Below, piece by piece: positions 45,550 to 54,337 of a stretch of 64,000 bases of DNA. The position numbers were made by a program, and so were the translations under genes. The stretch lies in the NCBI GenBank assembly GCA_016699125.1, contig CP064961.1:992001-1056000 (forward strand). Direction: 5' to 3'. Each line of letters opens with the position of its first letter. Position 1 is the stretch's first letter. This stretch comes from a bacterium (GTDB lineage Bacteria; Babelota; Babeliae; Babelales; Vermiphilaceae). The notes under the pieces are model-generated. The model saw only the letters and a program-made list of their open reading frames with translations. It had not been told where the DNA came from and did no database searches.

Positions 45550-46290
45550 TTACTGAATTTTTGCTAAGCTGGCTCCGAGTTGGCAACACAGGAGTGTCAC
45601 TGCAATAAGGCCTAAGCACGACGGTATGACATGACATGTATTGTTCCAGTTGTCGTGTGCAGTTTTTGCCCAGTATACTTCCCGTTTGCGTTCTGTTACA
45701 TAACTGGCAAATAGTCCTTGCTTGTATTTGGTTAAACAATATTCTAAGGTATCCTTAGTATCTCCGGGCTCCATTGCGGTAGTTTCTTCAAGTAAAGTTG
45801 GCAGTTGTTTCGCCAATTCTACTGGGGCCATTGCTTGCAAACTTTGAAGGGTGATTGGTATCGTTATGTTATTTTTTTGTAGGAAGAGTGTGGCTTCCTC
45901 TAGTACTTTACCCTGTTCTGTTTTGTCTATACTTTCAAATTTATCAAAGTTATCGGGCATTTGAGGGTGGTTTTTTATAATAAATCTCTGATGCGCTGCC
46001 ATACCTGCAGCTACCAGTGTTAAAGAACCAAGTAATCCGACAGATGCACGTATATATGGATAGCCGTCTGCTTGCCAATAGACAATGGCGTTAGCTGCTG
46101 ATAGGCCAAGTAGTGGTAATACGATAGGGGAGGTATTGTTGTTAATCTCAGTTATGTCAGCTTTCATTTGTTCTATCATGGGTGTAATCCGCTGATTGCT
46201 GCCATCATCTAATCCACACATACTTTCGAAGGTGTTCAAGGTGAAAAATAACATCGCTGTTAGATAAAACAGTCCCTTCAGGTTTTTCAT
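45550..46290 (-). CDS. Membrane protein of unknown function (246 aa)
   Basis: Not recognised. Signal peptide (GLFYLTAMLFFTLNTFESMCG), then two hydrophobic segments (VLPLLGLSAANAIVYW and ASVGLLGSLTLVAAGMAA) and a C-terminal one (VIPSCLGLIAVTLLCCQLGASLA). The soluble part between them (about 125-210) is helical. Probably an inner-membrane or host-facing protein. The DHFR-like gene follows it directly on the same strand, so they may be co-transcribed. Confidence 0.72.
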   Translation of the reverse strand: MKNLKGLFYLTAMLFFTLNTFESMCGLDDGSNQRITPMIEQMKADITEINNNTSPIVLPLLGLSAANAIVYWQADGYPYIRASVGLLGSLTLVAAGMAAHQRFIIKNHPQMPDNFDKFESIDKTEQGKVLEEATLFLQKNNITIPITLQSLQAMAPVELAKQLPTLLEETTAMEPGDTKDTLEYCLTKYKQGLFASYVTERKREVYWAKTAHDNWNNTCHVIPSCLGLIAVTLLCCQLGASLAKIQ

Positions 46291-46366
46291 AATACAGTAA
46301 CCTTTTTAATGAAATCAAAAGAAAGCAGGTTGGCGCCAGAATTGAATCCTTTTTACTTGAATCATC

Positions 46367-46400
46367 CGGCTACATCGCTTATTCGGCTACAGCGCTTATT
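46367..46400. repeat. Two tandem 17-bp units
   Basis: CGGCTACATCGCTTATT (46367-46383) and CGGCTACAGCGCTTATT (46384-46400), one mismatch, in the 270-bp intergenic region before the nucleotidyltransferase gene. Confidence 0.75.
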
Positions 46401-46531
46401 TTCGAATAATAATCTATCTCTAATTTAGAATTATATCTTAAAAACGGAAATAACGCAAGCCGCAAAACAGTTATTTTTCAATTAGAAATATTAAAAATCG
46501 ATTTTTAACAATAACATGTATTGAGAATGCA

Positions 46532-46560
46532 CATTATATTGATCAGCCTTCAATATAATG
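46532..46560 (-). repeat. Hairpin directly after the MNT-HEPN gene
   Basis: CATTATATTG (46532-46541) and CAATATAATG (46551-46560), 9-base loop, abutting the stop codon at 46561. AT-rich stem and no T run, so a weak terminator or an RNA-stability element. Confidence 0.45.
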
Positions 46561-47247
46561 TTACAAATCGTACGTCTTCTTGAGTTTTTGATACGTAGCT
46601 TCAAAAACTGGCATATACGATTTTATACGCTCAAAAATGATCTGCGCCTCTTCTTCTTTGTATGCATGGGAAGTATTATTTCCACTGTCGAGCATGTCCA
46701 GCCAGACCACTTCATCATCAATGAACTTATATTGATACGCTTTGCTTAACGTATCACGTGGAGTTGTAGCTTCAATTTTTTCGTAAAATAAGATTTTTTT
46801 TAGAATTTTCCAAAAGAGTTCTATGGTAAACTCAAATCGTTGTATTGCAGCATCACGCATGAATGTATTGTTATGAACATCAGGATGGCTCATAACTTCT
46901 GTAAGTCGGTCAATCGCATTTCCAAGGCTTAAAAAAGAATCGTGCCATTGCATCTTTTTCATATAGATAACCTTTTTGCTTTTTAATATATTATTTTTTA
47001 ATTTTATATCCATTTTCTCTGGCTCGAATCGGATACAATCTATTTCAAGTAATGTATCGGCATGCTCGACGATTTCTATTACTTGTGCCCAATCTGCATG
47101 AGTCGCATCTGGGCAGATGATTGCGATATCAATATCGGAACGTGTTTGGTTGTCATTGCGTGCTCGTGAACCAAAAAGCCATATTGCGTCTACGAAAGAT
47201 AATTTTTTTAGTTTTTGAATAAATTGATATTCTAAAATGGTTTTCAT
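46561..47247 (-). CDS. Fused MNT nucleotidyltransferase and HEPN/HI0074-type protein (228 aa)
   Basis: Combines in one chain two proteins normally separate in MntA-HepT type toxin-antitoxin pairs or in HI0073/HI0074. Residues 1-95: minimal nucleotidyltransferase with FGSRAR (25-30), SDIDIAI (37-43) and a third acidic Asp70, so the catalytic triad looks intact. Residues 100-228: HI0074-like helical domain with FMRDAAIQRFEFTIELFWKI and YKFIDDEVVWLDMLDSGNNTSHAYK. In related proteins this last motif is R-N-x-T-S-H-x-Y; here Gly189 replaces the Arg, while His194 and Tyr196 remain. The arginine is needed for RNase activity of HEPN toxins, so the domain is probably inactive or serves only as a substrate-binding partner. 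Confidence 0.85.
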   Translation of the reverse strand: MKTILEYQFIQKLKKLSFVDAIWLFGSRARNDNQTRSDIDIAIICPDATHADWAQVIEIVEHADTLLEIDCIRFEPEKMDIKLKNNILKSKKVIYMKKMQWHDSFLSLGNAIDRLTEVMSHPDVHNNTFMRDAAIQRFEFTIELFWKILKKILFYEKIEATTPRDTLSKAYQYKFIDDEVVWLDMLDSGNNTSHAYKEEEAQIIFERIKSYMPVFEATYQKLKKTYDL

Positions 47248-47511
47248 TTTAATTTATTAAAAAAATGTATTGTTATGTACATTATATCATTGTCTTCAAT
47301 TTCCACAACGCAGATCGTTTTGATTTTAATTCTGTAATGGTTAGTTTATATACAAAGGCTTATTAATATTACAGATACTTGTACTCATAATGGCTCAAAA
47401 TTCAAATGACAGGTCGAGTGGAATACCGTATTTTTTGATAGGTAGTTTCAAAAAGCGTGTAATGACAGCTTTAAATTTTTGTATTACAACAGCCCTTTAA
47501 CATTAACGGAG

Positions 47512-48057
47512 TCAATTAGTTTGTATAGGCGAATCATTTTTCTTTGCAACTTTTTGAGTTTTTCCATGGCTTAAAGAAAGATGGGCGAACAGAACATCTT
47601 TCTGTTCCAATGAATCGATTTTGAATTTTTTATGTAAAAACAGTTCAAGCTCGGCGATAGCTTCACTGATTGCAGCAAAATTTTTTGCCTCACAATCGAT
47701 TAAAATCTTGTTTTGATCTTTCTTGATTTTTGCAATTACCACTTTTGGACTCTTTTGCACTGCATATTCAAGAAGAGACAGAAAAGAATCATCAAGAATC
47801 GAGTTTGTACTTATTTTACTCTTGTCCTCTTTTGCAAGCTTTTCAAGTTTAAATGCAAGCTCCTGTTTTTCCTGAAAAACTGATTTTTTTTGATCATATA
47901 GCTTTTTTTGATCATACAGTTCTAAAATCGTTCTTCCATCAAAGAAGGCGACTATTCCAATAAAAAATAGGGTTGAGGCAAACAGCAACTGTTTTCTTTT
48001 GTTCATTGTTGTTTGTGTTTTGATTGTTGTAGCTGTTATAAAATGATCCTGCTTCAT
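47512..48057 (-). CDS. Small single-span membrane protein, PilO-like layout (181 aa)
   Basis: Hydrophobic helix (about 26-43, LFASTLFFIGIVAFFDG) followed by a coiled coil (LYDQKKLYDQKKSVFQEKQELAFKLEKLAKE) and a small alpha/beta domain with VVIAKIKKDQNKILIDCEAKNFAAISEAIAELE. This order (short cytosolic start, one helix, coiled coil, ferredoxin-like domain) matches PilN/PilO of type IV pilus assembly, but I see no decisive motif, so this is a structural resemblance only. Its start codon overlaps the upstream gene's stop (ATGA), so translation is coupled. Confidence 0.6.
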   Translation of the reverse strand: MKQDHFITATTIKTQTTMNKRKQLLFASTLFFIGIVAFFDGRTILELYDQKKLYDQKKSVFQEKQELAFKLEKLAKEDKSKISTNSILDDSFLSLLEYAVQKSPKVVIAKIKKDQNKILIDCEAKNFAAISEAIAELELFLHKKFKIDSLEQKDVLFAHLSLSHGKTQKVAKKNDSPIQTN

Positions 48058-48767
48058 GCAAGGTGCCTTTCATAATAGATATATCCAAAAATTGCACTAC
48101 AGTATTCATCCAGTAAGTGAGATTGCAAAGATGGCAAACAGTGCACCTGCCGTTTTAAAAAACCCTGATCAAGTGCCAGGTAAAATGGTTTATACTTTTC
48201 AATATCAAGTGCCAACTGTGTGTGCGAAAACGAAGAGCCTTTACATCCATGATATGCATAAAAAAACAGTTGCTGCTGGGTAAAAACTCCCAAAAAATCA
48301 GTCGCCAAAAACTTTGCAAATAGTTGATACTGAAAAAGTGTGGCATGATCGATAGCCGTCTGATAAAAAAGATATTGGTTGTGGGAGGTTAAACCGCAAT
48401 AGGTCAGACAACCATTTTGGACACCAGACTTTACCTGTATACCGCTTTTATCAGCACTGTCAGATAAACTGTATGACTCGATTACCTGTTTATTCTTTGG
48501 AATGATAAGAATGTGCGTAGCTTTGATCGAATGTTGTTCAAAGAGTTTCAAAAGAGATGTCCAGTTAAAAATAATGCCATCAACAATAAACCCGCTTTTT
48601 TCAGAAACTGTAATCGCATGACAAATGGTAACCGCTCCATGCAACTGAAATGAAACAGAAAAAGCGATCAGCTGTGTATCATACAAAAAACAGACAAGAA
48701 TAACAGTTTGCTGTTTTTTCAACATAAAAAACCGTATTGCAAACAAAAGCTTCAAAAAAAGTAACAC
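48054..48767 (-). CDS. Protein of unknown function, coupled to the PilO-like gene (237 aa)
   Basis: Not recognised. Begins with a hydrophobic stretch (LLFLKLLFAIRFFML), then KKQQTVILVCFLYDTQLIAFSVSF, possibly an amphipathic beta region. Cys are scattered. The overlap with the next gene is 4 bases (ATGA). If the downstream protein is PilO-like, this one would sit where PilM/PilN would be, but its sequence does not show the PilM actin fold signatures. The region upstream (48768-48791) is short, so it probably starts a unit with the 205-aa gene upstream. Confidence 0.6.
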   Translation of the reverse strand: MLLFLKLLFAIRFFMLKKQQTVILVCFLYDTQLIAFSVSFQLHGAVTICHAITVSEKSGFIVDGIIFNWTSLLKLFEQHSIKATHILIIPKNKQVIESYSLSDSADKSGIQVKSGVQNGCLTYCGLTSHNQYLFYQTAIDHATLFQYQLFAKFLATDFLGVFTQQQLFFYAYHGCKGSSFSHTQLALDIEKYKPFYLALDQGFLKRQVHCLPSLQSHLLDEYCSAIFGYIYYERHLA

Positions 48768-48791
48768 AACAAACAGGAAGGAGCAAGTAGC

Positions 48792-49409
48792 TCACTTTTT
48801 TAATCTGTTAAACTCATCGATGAGGAAATGCATAACAGAAATACAACCATCGTTCAAAGCCTGTCCCTTGAAATACAAACAAGGCGCTGCAGCCAGTAAA
48901 AATCCTAAAACTGTTACTTCTAAAGCGACCGTTTTATAGCTTATTGGTCCATTAAAAGCATAATGATAGAAATCCTCATTTTTGTATTTTGTTTCATCGA
49001 TACAGATAACCCAGTTGTTGTACCATGTTTGTTCAAATTCAACAGAAAACAGACTTTCCTTTGTATGATCTTTTTGATAAAGCCCATACTTTACATCAAT
49101 CGAACATGGCAAAGTTTCAGTAGCTTGAAACTTTTGCAGCAGTTTTTTAGTTTTACATGTAAGAAACTCGCCATCCTGGTTTTCAAAAGAGAGCCGCAAC
49201 TCAGGCATTCCAAAAAAAATTGAACGCAATGACCAACCAGACGAACTAGTATATATTTTTAAGCGCGGAGCTTCCACCCATGGAAATTCATCTTTAACTA
49301 TTTTTATTAGTCGTAATGAGCCTTGCGCATTTTCGGAAATTTCAAGTGGTTGACTGCCACAAAGTTCTGATATAAAAAATGTGCAACACGCAATAATTAA
49401 ATAAAACAT
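48792..49409 (-). CDS. Exported protein with a C-terminal membrane segment (205 aa)
   Basis: Not recognised. Signal peptide (FYLIIACCTFFISELCGS). The mature part looks beta-rich with many aromatic and Lys residues (FPWVEAPRLKIYTSSSGW), and near the C-terminus there is a hydrophobic helix (VALEVTVLGFLLAAAPCLYF). It lies 24 bases before the 237-aa gene and 69 bases after bamA on the same strand, so this group of genes may form one transcript from bamA or from its own start. Confidence 0.65.
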   Translation of the reverse strand: MFYLIIACCTFFISELCGSQPLEISENAQGSLRLIKIVKDEFPWVEAPRLKIYTSSSGWSLRSIFFGMPELRLSFENQDGEFLTCKTKKLLQKFQATETLPCSIDVKYGLYQKDHTKESLFSVEFEQTWYNNWVICIDETKYKNEDFYHYAFNGPISYKTVALEVTVLGFLLAAAPCLYFKGQALNDGCISVMHFLIDEFNRLKK

Positions 49410-49478
49410 ATTGAAAAACTTTAAAAAAAGATTTCTTTAACTATTTTATATGAAAAAAAGTTTTTTTAGAAGTTCTTT

Positions 49479-52079
49479 TCACCAATCGTACGACATGCCA
49501 AAATGAACTTCACTTGCCGTTTCATCACGCGACCGATCGTTGCGATCTTTTCGTGGGTCAAGTTTGAAGCCCCAGTCGATGCGAACCGGCATTGGGCTGG
49601 TCAAACGGATACCAACGCCAACAGAGTGGCGATAGTCAAACTTATTTCCTTTGATGAATGCTTTGTCAGGATCATCCACATATGGATTGTCCCAACCAGA
49701 ACCTCCATCATAAAACACCACGCCTCGCATGCTGTAATCAGCTGTGATCGGAAATAGAAGCTCAGCGTTGACAAATACGGCCTTTTTGGCACCGATGCCG
49801 GTATCATTCATAAATTTCGGGCCGATTTCGCCGAACCTAAATCCACGAACTGTTGCCGGTCCACCGATATGAAACAGCTCTGCAAAGGGGATCGCTTTAT
49901 TGTCAATTCTGTTAACTGCACCAAAAAATCCGTGCAGATGTAATATCAGATCATAATCTTCGATTAACGTTGTATACCAGTGCGTATCGAACGAGACTTT
50001 GAAAAACCCGATCGCTTTCTCAAATGTTGGCACTGCGATTTTTGAAACCAGTTTCCATCTGTGTCCTTCACGTGCAAACATTGGATGGTTGCGCATGTCC
50101 TGTTCGACATTAAACGACCACCACATATATTCACCTTTGGTAAATGCTGAATCTAATATCGATTGATAGGTAGTAGTCTGCATTTTTTCAAGATCAGTTG
50201 CACCAAAAAGTCGTGCTTTGGGCCGTTTTTCATACGATACACTGTCAACGCCAACAGATGCCAACAGTTGTGTATCATAAAACAGTCCCGTTTCTGAATG
50301 GGCAATATATCCAGTCGTCAGCGCACCACCGGTAATTTTTTCATGCACCGCTCCCGTTTCAAGGTTTCGCAACTCATCATAGGTTGGGCGTTTGTGATAA
50401 ATATCCAGTGCGCCAAGTACCGGTTTATCAAACAACCACGGTTGCGCAATATGAAAGGCTAGTGTCTGTTCTTCGTGTGCCCATGATCCGGAAGCATTAA
50501 CCTGCACACCGCTGCCGCCCCAGTTTGTATTTGCAAAATCAAGTTTGACAGTAAACCCGGATAACGGCGAACTTGAGTCAGTTCGGTTGCCACCGTATCC
50601 GATGTTAAGGCCGAAGTGCCCCGTTTTGACCTCTTTGACCATCAGATCAATATCTACCGTTTGGTCATCAAGTCGCTTGATTCTCCACTGCACTCCATCT
50701 TTTGGATCAAAATACCCAAGTGCTTGCACATTCTGCTTCGACTGTTGCAACAGTTTTTGTGTAATGTATTCACCTTCCTGTAAAAGCAGTTTCCGGCGAA
50801 TGACACTGTCGTATGTTTTTTTATTTCCACGAATCGTTAGTCTGTTCAAAACCATTTTTTTGCCCTGCTCGATGGTAAAATGCACGGAAACGGTCTGCTC
50901 TTTTTCATTCGGGATAATGACCGGATCGACATGTGTGAAAATATAACCTTGGTGAGCAAAAAGGCTTTCTATGAGCTTGACTGCATTCATGACAGCCTGT
51001 CTTGAATAGATCTGTCCTTTTTCAATGCCAATTAATGCCAAAATATGCGCTTGGTCAAACTCCTGCGAGGAGTTGGCGCTTATTGAATCAAACGTAAATT
51101 TTTGTCCTTCTTGAATGGTAAACAGAAGATCCATGCTTTCAGTTTTTTCATCGATGATTGGTTCAACCTGTGTTACTTTTGCATGAAAAAAACCGTTGTT
51201 CTGATAAAACTGCTCAAGCACCTGGGTGTCGCCATATTTTGCTCGTTCTTCATGATACGCACCAGTTTTATCAAGAAAAGAAAGAAGCCATTCCTCTTTG
51301 GTCAGTAAAATCGAACGTAGCGTTTTGTCTGAAAATGATTCATTACCTTTAAAACCTATTTTTTTAATAGCTGTTTTTTTGTGTTCTGCAATATGAAAGG
51401 TCACTGTTACATGATCTTCATCATCAAAAACAAACTCAGGCTTAATATTCGCAAAAAAATATCCCTTCTGTTTGTACAGCTGTTTTATTTTTAGCGCAAG
51501 CAACTGAGCATCCTGCGCATCTATTGAGCCGATTGATTCAATATCAACTTCTTTGAGAATATCTTTTGTTTGTAAAGCCTTATTTCCTGCCAACGCTATC
51601 TGCTTTACCTGTGGCTTTTCTTCAATCTGAATGATAATTTCAATCATGTCATTTTCAACAGGCTCAACCATTACTTTAATAAAATGTAGCTTTTTAATGC
51701 CATGATACAGCTGTTTTATAAAAGGGGTAGGTTTGTAGATCATGCCAACTTTGTAGGGCACATAGATAAGAATGCCGCTTGATTCAATGTATCTGTTACC
51801 AACCACCCGAACGCGAGCAATTCGTTTGCCAATATATGGATTTGCAGTATAGTCAATAACGTTTTGAGCTTGCGTGACAACCTGATTTTCTTGTTCTGAT
51901 TCTACCTGATCATGAGTTTCGTCCTCCTGTTCACCTTCAGTGTCATCATACAGTTGATCAAAAAGTGTTATATCTTCGTCCTGTTCAGTTATTTCGTTTA
52001 AAAGATTTTTATCTGTAGAAAGTATAGAACCAAAAAATATCATCCCAACCAAACACAGACTGTTCAATAGCTTCATCAT
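49479..52079 (-). CDS. bamA: Outer-membrane protein assembly factor BamA
   Basis: Inserts beta-barrel proteins into the outer membrane. Signal peptide (SLCLVGMIFFGSILS), an acidic linker (Glu/Asp/Gln-rich, about 25-75), then POTRA-type repeats with the usual spacing (IARVRVVGNRYIESSGI, VKQIALAGNKALQTKDIL, IKKIGFKGNESFSDKTLR, FTFDSISANSSQEFDQ, LNRLTIRGNKKTYDSVIRRK), then the Omp85 barrel (from about 480), with VRGFRFGEIGP matching the VRGF loop motif. Ends in Trp (SYDW). At 866 aa it is slightly longer than E. coli BamA. The acidic linker before the first POTRA is unusual. Needed for the porin-like protein at 32.7 kb. Confidence 0.97.
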   Translation of the reverse strand: MMKLLNSLCLVGMIFFGSILSTDKNLLNEITEQDEDITLFDQLYDDTEGEQEDETHDQVESEQENQVVTQAQNVIDYTANPYIGKRIARVRVVGNRYIESSGILIYVPYKVGMIYKPTPFIKQLYHGIKKLHFIKVMVEPVENDMIEIIIQIEEKPQVKQIALAGNKALQTKDILKEVDIESIGSIDAQDAQLLALKIKQLYKQKGYFFANIKPEFVFDDEDHVTVTFHIAEHKKTAIKKIGFKGNESFSDKTLRSILLTKEEWLLSFLDKTGAYHEERAKYGDTQVLEQFYQNNGFFHAKVTQVEPIIDEKTESMDLLFTIQEGQKFTFDSISANSSQEFDQAHILALIGIEKGQIYSRQAVMNAVKLIESLFAHQGYIFTHVDPVIIPNEKEQTVSVHFTIEQGKKMVLNRLTIRGNKKTYDSVIRRKLLLQEGEYITQKLLQQSKQNVQALGYFDPKDGVQWRIKRLDDQTVDIDLMVKEVKTGHFGLNIGYGGNRTDSSSPLSGFTVKLDFANTNWGGSGVQVNASGSWAHEEQTLAFHIAQPWLFDKPVLGALDIYHKRPTYDELRNLETGAVHEKITGGALTTGYIAHSETGLFYDTQLLASVGVDSVSYEKRPKARLFGATDLEKMQTTTYQSILDSAFTKGEYMWWSFNVEQDMRNHPMFAREGHRWKLVSKIAVPTFEKAIGFFKVSFDTHWYTTLIEDYDLILHLHGFFGAVNRIDNKAIPFAELFHIGGPATVRGFRFGEIGPKFMNDTGIGAKKAVFVNAELLFPITADYSMRGVVFYDGGSGWDNPYVDDPDKAFIKGNKFDYRHSVGVGIRLTSPMPVRIDWGFKLDPRKDRNDRSRDETASEVHFGMSYDW

Positions 52080-52278
52080 TCTTAAAGTCCTACTACGATC
52101 ACGAATATCTCATTTTACAAGTATATATGCATCTTAATTCTCGCCAAGATTCTCTTTTAAAGAATCATCAGGATAAGATTAGCATGCTTGTAAAAATTGA
52201 CTAGACTGACCTTTCATCATCTAGCTTTAAGAATTTTACTTTTACCAAAGAAGAAACGTATGAGTTGGTTTGACCAGT

Positions 52279-53352
52279 TCAAGAAAAATAGGATTGCATT
52301 GACTGTAGTTTATTCTGTATATCCAACTGATTATACATCGCACATAACAAAACGCGACCATCATAATGCTCAAAAAGCAACAATAAACAGACCCAGAAAA
52401 ATGGATTATTCATGGAATACCAATGCCAATAAGTTTGTAGGTTTTGAAATTTGATCGGATTGTCAAGCTGATTCTCTTGTTTAAATTCTTCTTGAATGCC
52501 CGGTTGTTGCAAATCCTGCTTTTCTGAAAGTAACAGTATTTTTTTGCTAATATCTTTTCTCCAATCAGCCAAAGCGCCGAGCTGTTCTTCTATTGTTACG
52601 ATTGCATCTAAACATTTTAACATTGTTTTATTGAGTTTTTCAACTTCAGGTCCATAGGTAGCAATATTTTTGTAAGGCTCATTCAATAGCTGCTTGAAAT
52701 TAAAAAAATTTGTTTCCAAACTAGTTAATCTTTTTCGTTCATCTTTTCTTTCTGTCCGTAATTTTTCAATAATTGCTTCCGAAGATATTTTCAGGGTTGC
52801 ATAATCCCTTTTTAATTTTGTGATGTCAAGTTCTATCTCGTCTATTAAATCGAATACTGTTTTTCTAACTACCTCCTTTACATTAGCCATAAATTCGTCA
52901 ATTCGTTGCTGGGCAGTCTCACTACTCTCTCCTTCGCCATCAGAGGCGCTTTCGTATTCTTGAGATGATGTTATTTGTGAATCGGCTTCTGTTTCAACCT
53001 CAGAAGTATTGTCTTGTGTTTTGGTTGGTAACTCAAGTTTTGGTACTATTAGCTTTTCTTGCTCAGACATTAAAGAGGATGCATCAAGCTTTTTTTCAGG
53101 TGTAACATTTAGATTATCTACAACAACTTTCAGGCTACCCTGGCTGAATCGCCGAGCCTCACCACGTTGCAAAAAGGGTCTTTGTGGATTTGGCCTTTGT
53201 GCTTGAGTCAAACTACGTGCATTTTCTCGTGTCAGGTTGCTTGCAGGATTTGCAGAAAAGGCAGACAAATCTGAAGGAGTCTGAGATGAGAATAGGTCAA
53301 AAATAGCTAATACAAAAACAAAAAAATATAAAAACTTATTTAAAACCTTCAT
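52279..53352 (-). CDS. Coiled-coil protein with C-terminal membrane segment (357 aa, copy 1)
   Basis: Not a recognised family. The ATG at 53352 has GGAG 5 bases upstream; the frame opens 6 codons earlier. Residues 1-22 form a signal peptide (KFLYFFVFVLAIFDLFSS). Then an acidic, Ser-rich disordered part (about 45-130), a long helical coiled coil (about 150-290, for example ELDITKLKRDYATL and KLNKTMLKCLDAIVTIEEQ), and a C-terminal segment NNPFFWVCLLLLFEHYDG with a short tail. Architecture is shared with 53517-54200. Topology suggests an extracytoplasmic coiled coil tethered near its C-terminus. Confidence 0.72.
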   Translation of the reverse strand: MKVLNKFLYFFVFVLAIFDLFSSQTPSDLSAFSANPASNLTRENARSLTQAQRPNPQRPFLQRGEARRFSQGSLKVVVDNLNVTPEKKLDASSLMSEQEKLIVPKLELPTKTQDNTSEVETEADSQITSSQEYESASDGEGESSETAQQRIDEFMANVKEVVRKTVFDLIDEIELDITKLKRDYATLKISSEAIIEKLRTERKDERKRLTSLETNFFNFKQLLNEPYKNIATYGPEVEKLNKTMLKCLDAIVTIEEQLGALADWRKDISKKILLLSEKQDLQQPGIQEEFKQENQLDNPIKFQNLQTYWHWYSMNNPFFWVCLLLLFEHYDGRVLLCAMYNQLDIQNKLQSMQSYFS

Positions 53353-53516
53353 AGTTCTCCACATCTTCATAAACCTTGCGCTCTACTTCAGTGCAATCAT
53401 ACCAAACTGTGTGAGCAAAAATAAAGACATGAGCAAACAAGGCTTAAAAAATGGGGAGTTGCAGCGTCACCGCAGTTGATCCGTCAACGCCCTGACTGTC
53501 AGAATGGGCTTGATGA

Positions 53517-54200
53517 TCATCTGAATGAAGGAAATGGACATGGAATATTGAGCTGCGCACGAATTGCTCGCTGTTCTAAGCTGTTGTATATTACATACAA
53601 TCCAAGGAAAATACTGATCCATAAACACGGATTTTTATACGAAAATCCATTAGATGTTTCAATTTTAGCTACACGGGCAGATAATGTTTGAAATTGTTGA
53701 TTCAAAAAAATAAGTTGTTCATTAAGCTGAACGATTTCATTATAAACGTTAAGTACTTTGCAGAAATTTGAAGCATCTACCCTATTAAAGTTTTGCTGCA
53801 TCTGCGTTTCTAACTCCAGAACCTTTTTTTTTAAATCAGAAATATCATCTTTTAACTTATTGTTAATGGCGTTGTCTATACGCTTCTGCTGAGCAGAACG
53901 TTCAGAAGTCTTGCGTTCATTTTCTTCATTATCCTGATCTTTCCGTGGCATCGCCTCTTTAAAAGATAATGTATCATTCGATGGAAAACGATCATCTAAT
54001 TGGTCAGTTTGATATTCAATATTCCAGTGCTTATAGGGTTTTTTTTTATTTTTCAAAAGATACAACTTGTTACCTTGTATTGTAGCACTACTTATTATAC
54101 TTTTTTCTAGTGCATTCTTTTCTTCCGACCCACGTACTACCAAACTACCAAACATCACTGGCAGAAAACATAAGTATAAAAAAGTTTTTTTTGTTATCAT
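53517..54200 (-). CDS. Coiled-coil protein with C-terminal membrane segment (227 aa, copy 2)
   Basis: Same layout as its neighbour: signal peptide (KKTFLYLCFLPVMFGSLVVRG), charged linker (about 60-110), a coiled coil (LKDDISDLKKKVLELETQMQ), a second helical segment (LNEQLIFLNQQFQTL), then NPCLWISIFLGLYVIYNSLEQ and a tail ending in NIPCPF. The NPxxW[IV] start of the final helix is shared with the 52279 protein, suggesting divergent paralogues. Function unknown. The next gene upstream, cysS, is divergent. Confidence 0.7.
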   Translation of the reverse strand: MITKKTFLYLCFLPVMFGSLVVRGSEEKNALEKSIISSATIQGNKLYLLKNKKKPYKHWNIEYQTDQLDDRFPSNDTLSFKEAMPRKDQDNEENERKTSERSAQQKRIDNAINNKLKDDISDLKKKVLELETQMQQNFNRVDASNFCKVLNVYNEIVQLNEQLIFLNQQFQTLSARVAKIETSNGFSYKNPCLWISIFLGLYVIYNSLEQRAIRAQLNIPCPFPSFR

Positions 54201-54337
54201 TTTATTTATCGTATCTTTTTAAAATTTAATACATATTTGTCATGCCGATCTCAAGGTGGAGTCTAACAGATTATTCTTTTAAAAAAAAGCTTTTTTGTTA
54301 CAATGAAAAAAGATGAACTCATTTTTCAAGGATTTTC

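Noticed and set aside
50545..50946. 133-codon plus-strand frame
   Set aside because: Antisense to bamA with no ribosome site.
52197..52454. 85-codon plus-strand frame
   Set aside because: Mostly antisense to the coiled-coil gene; no ribosome site or recognisable protein character.
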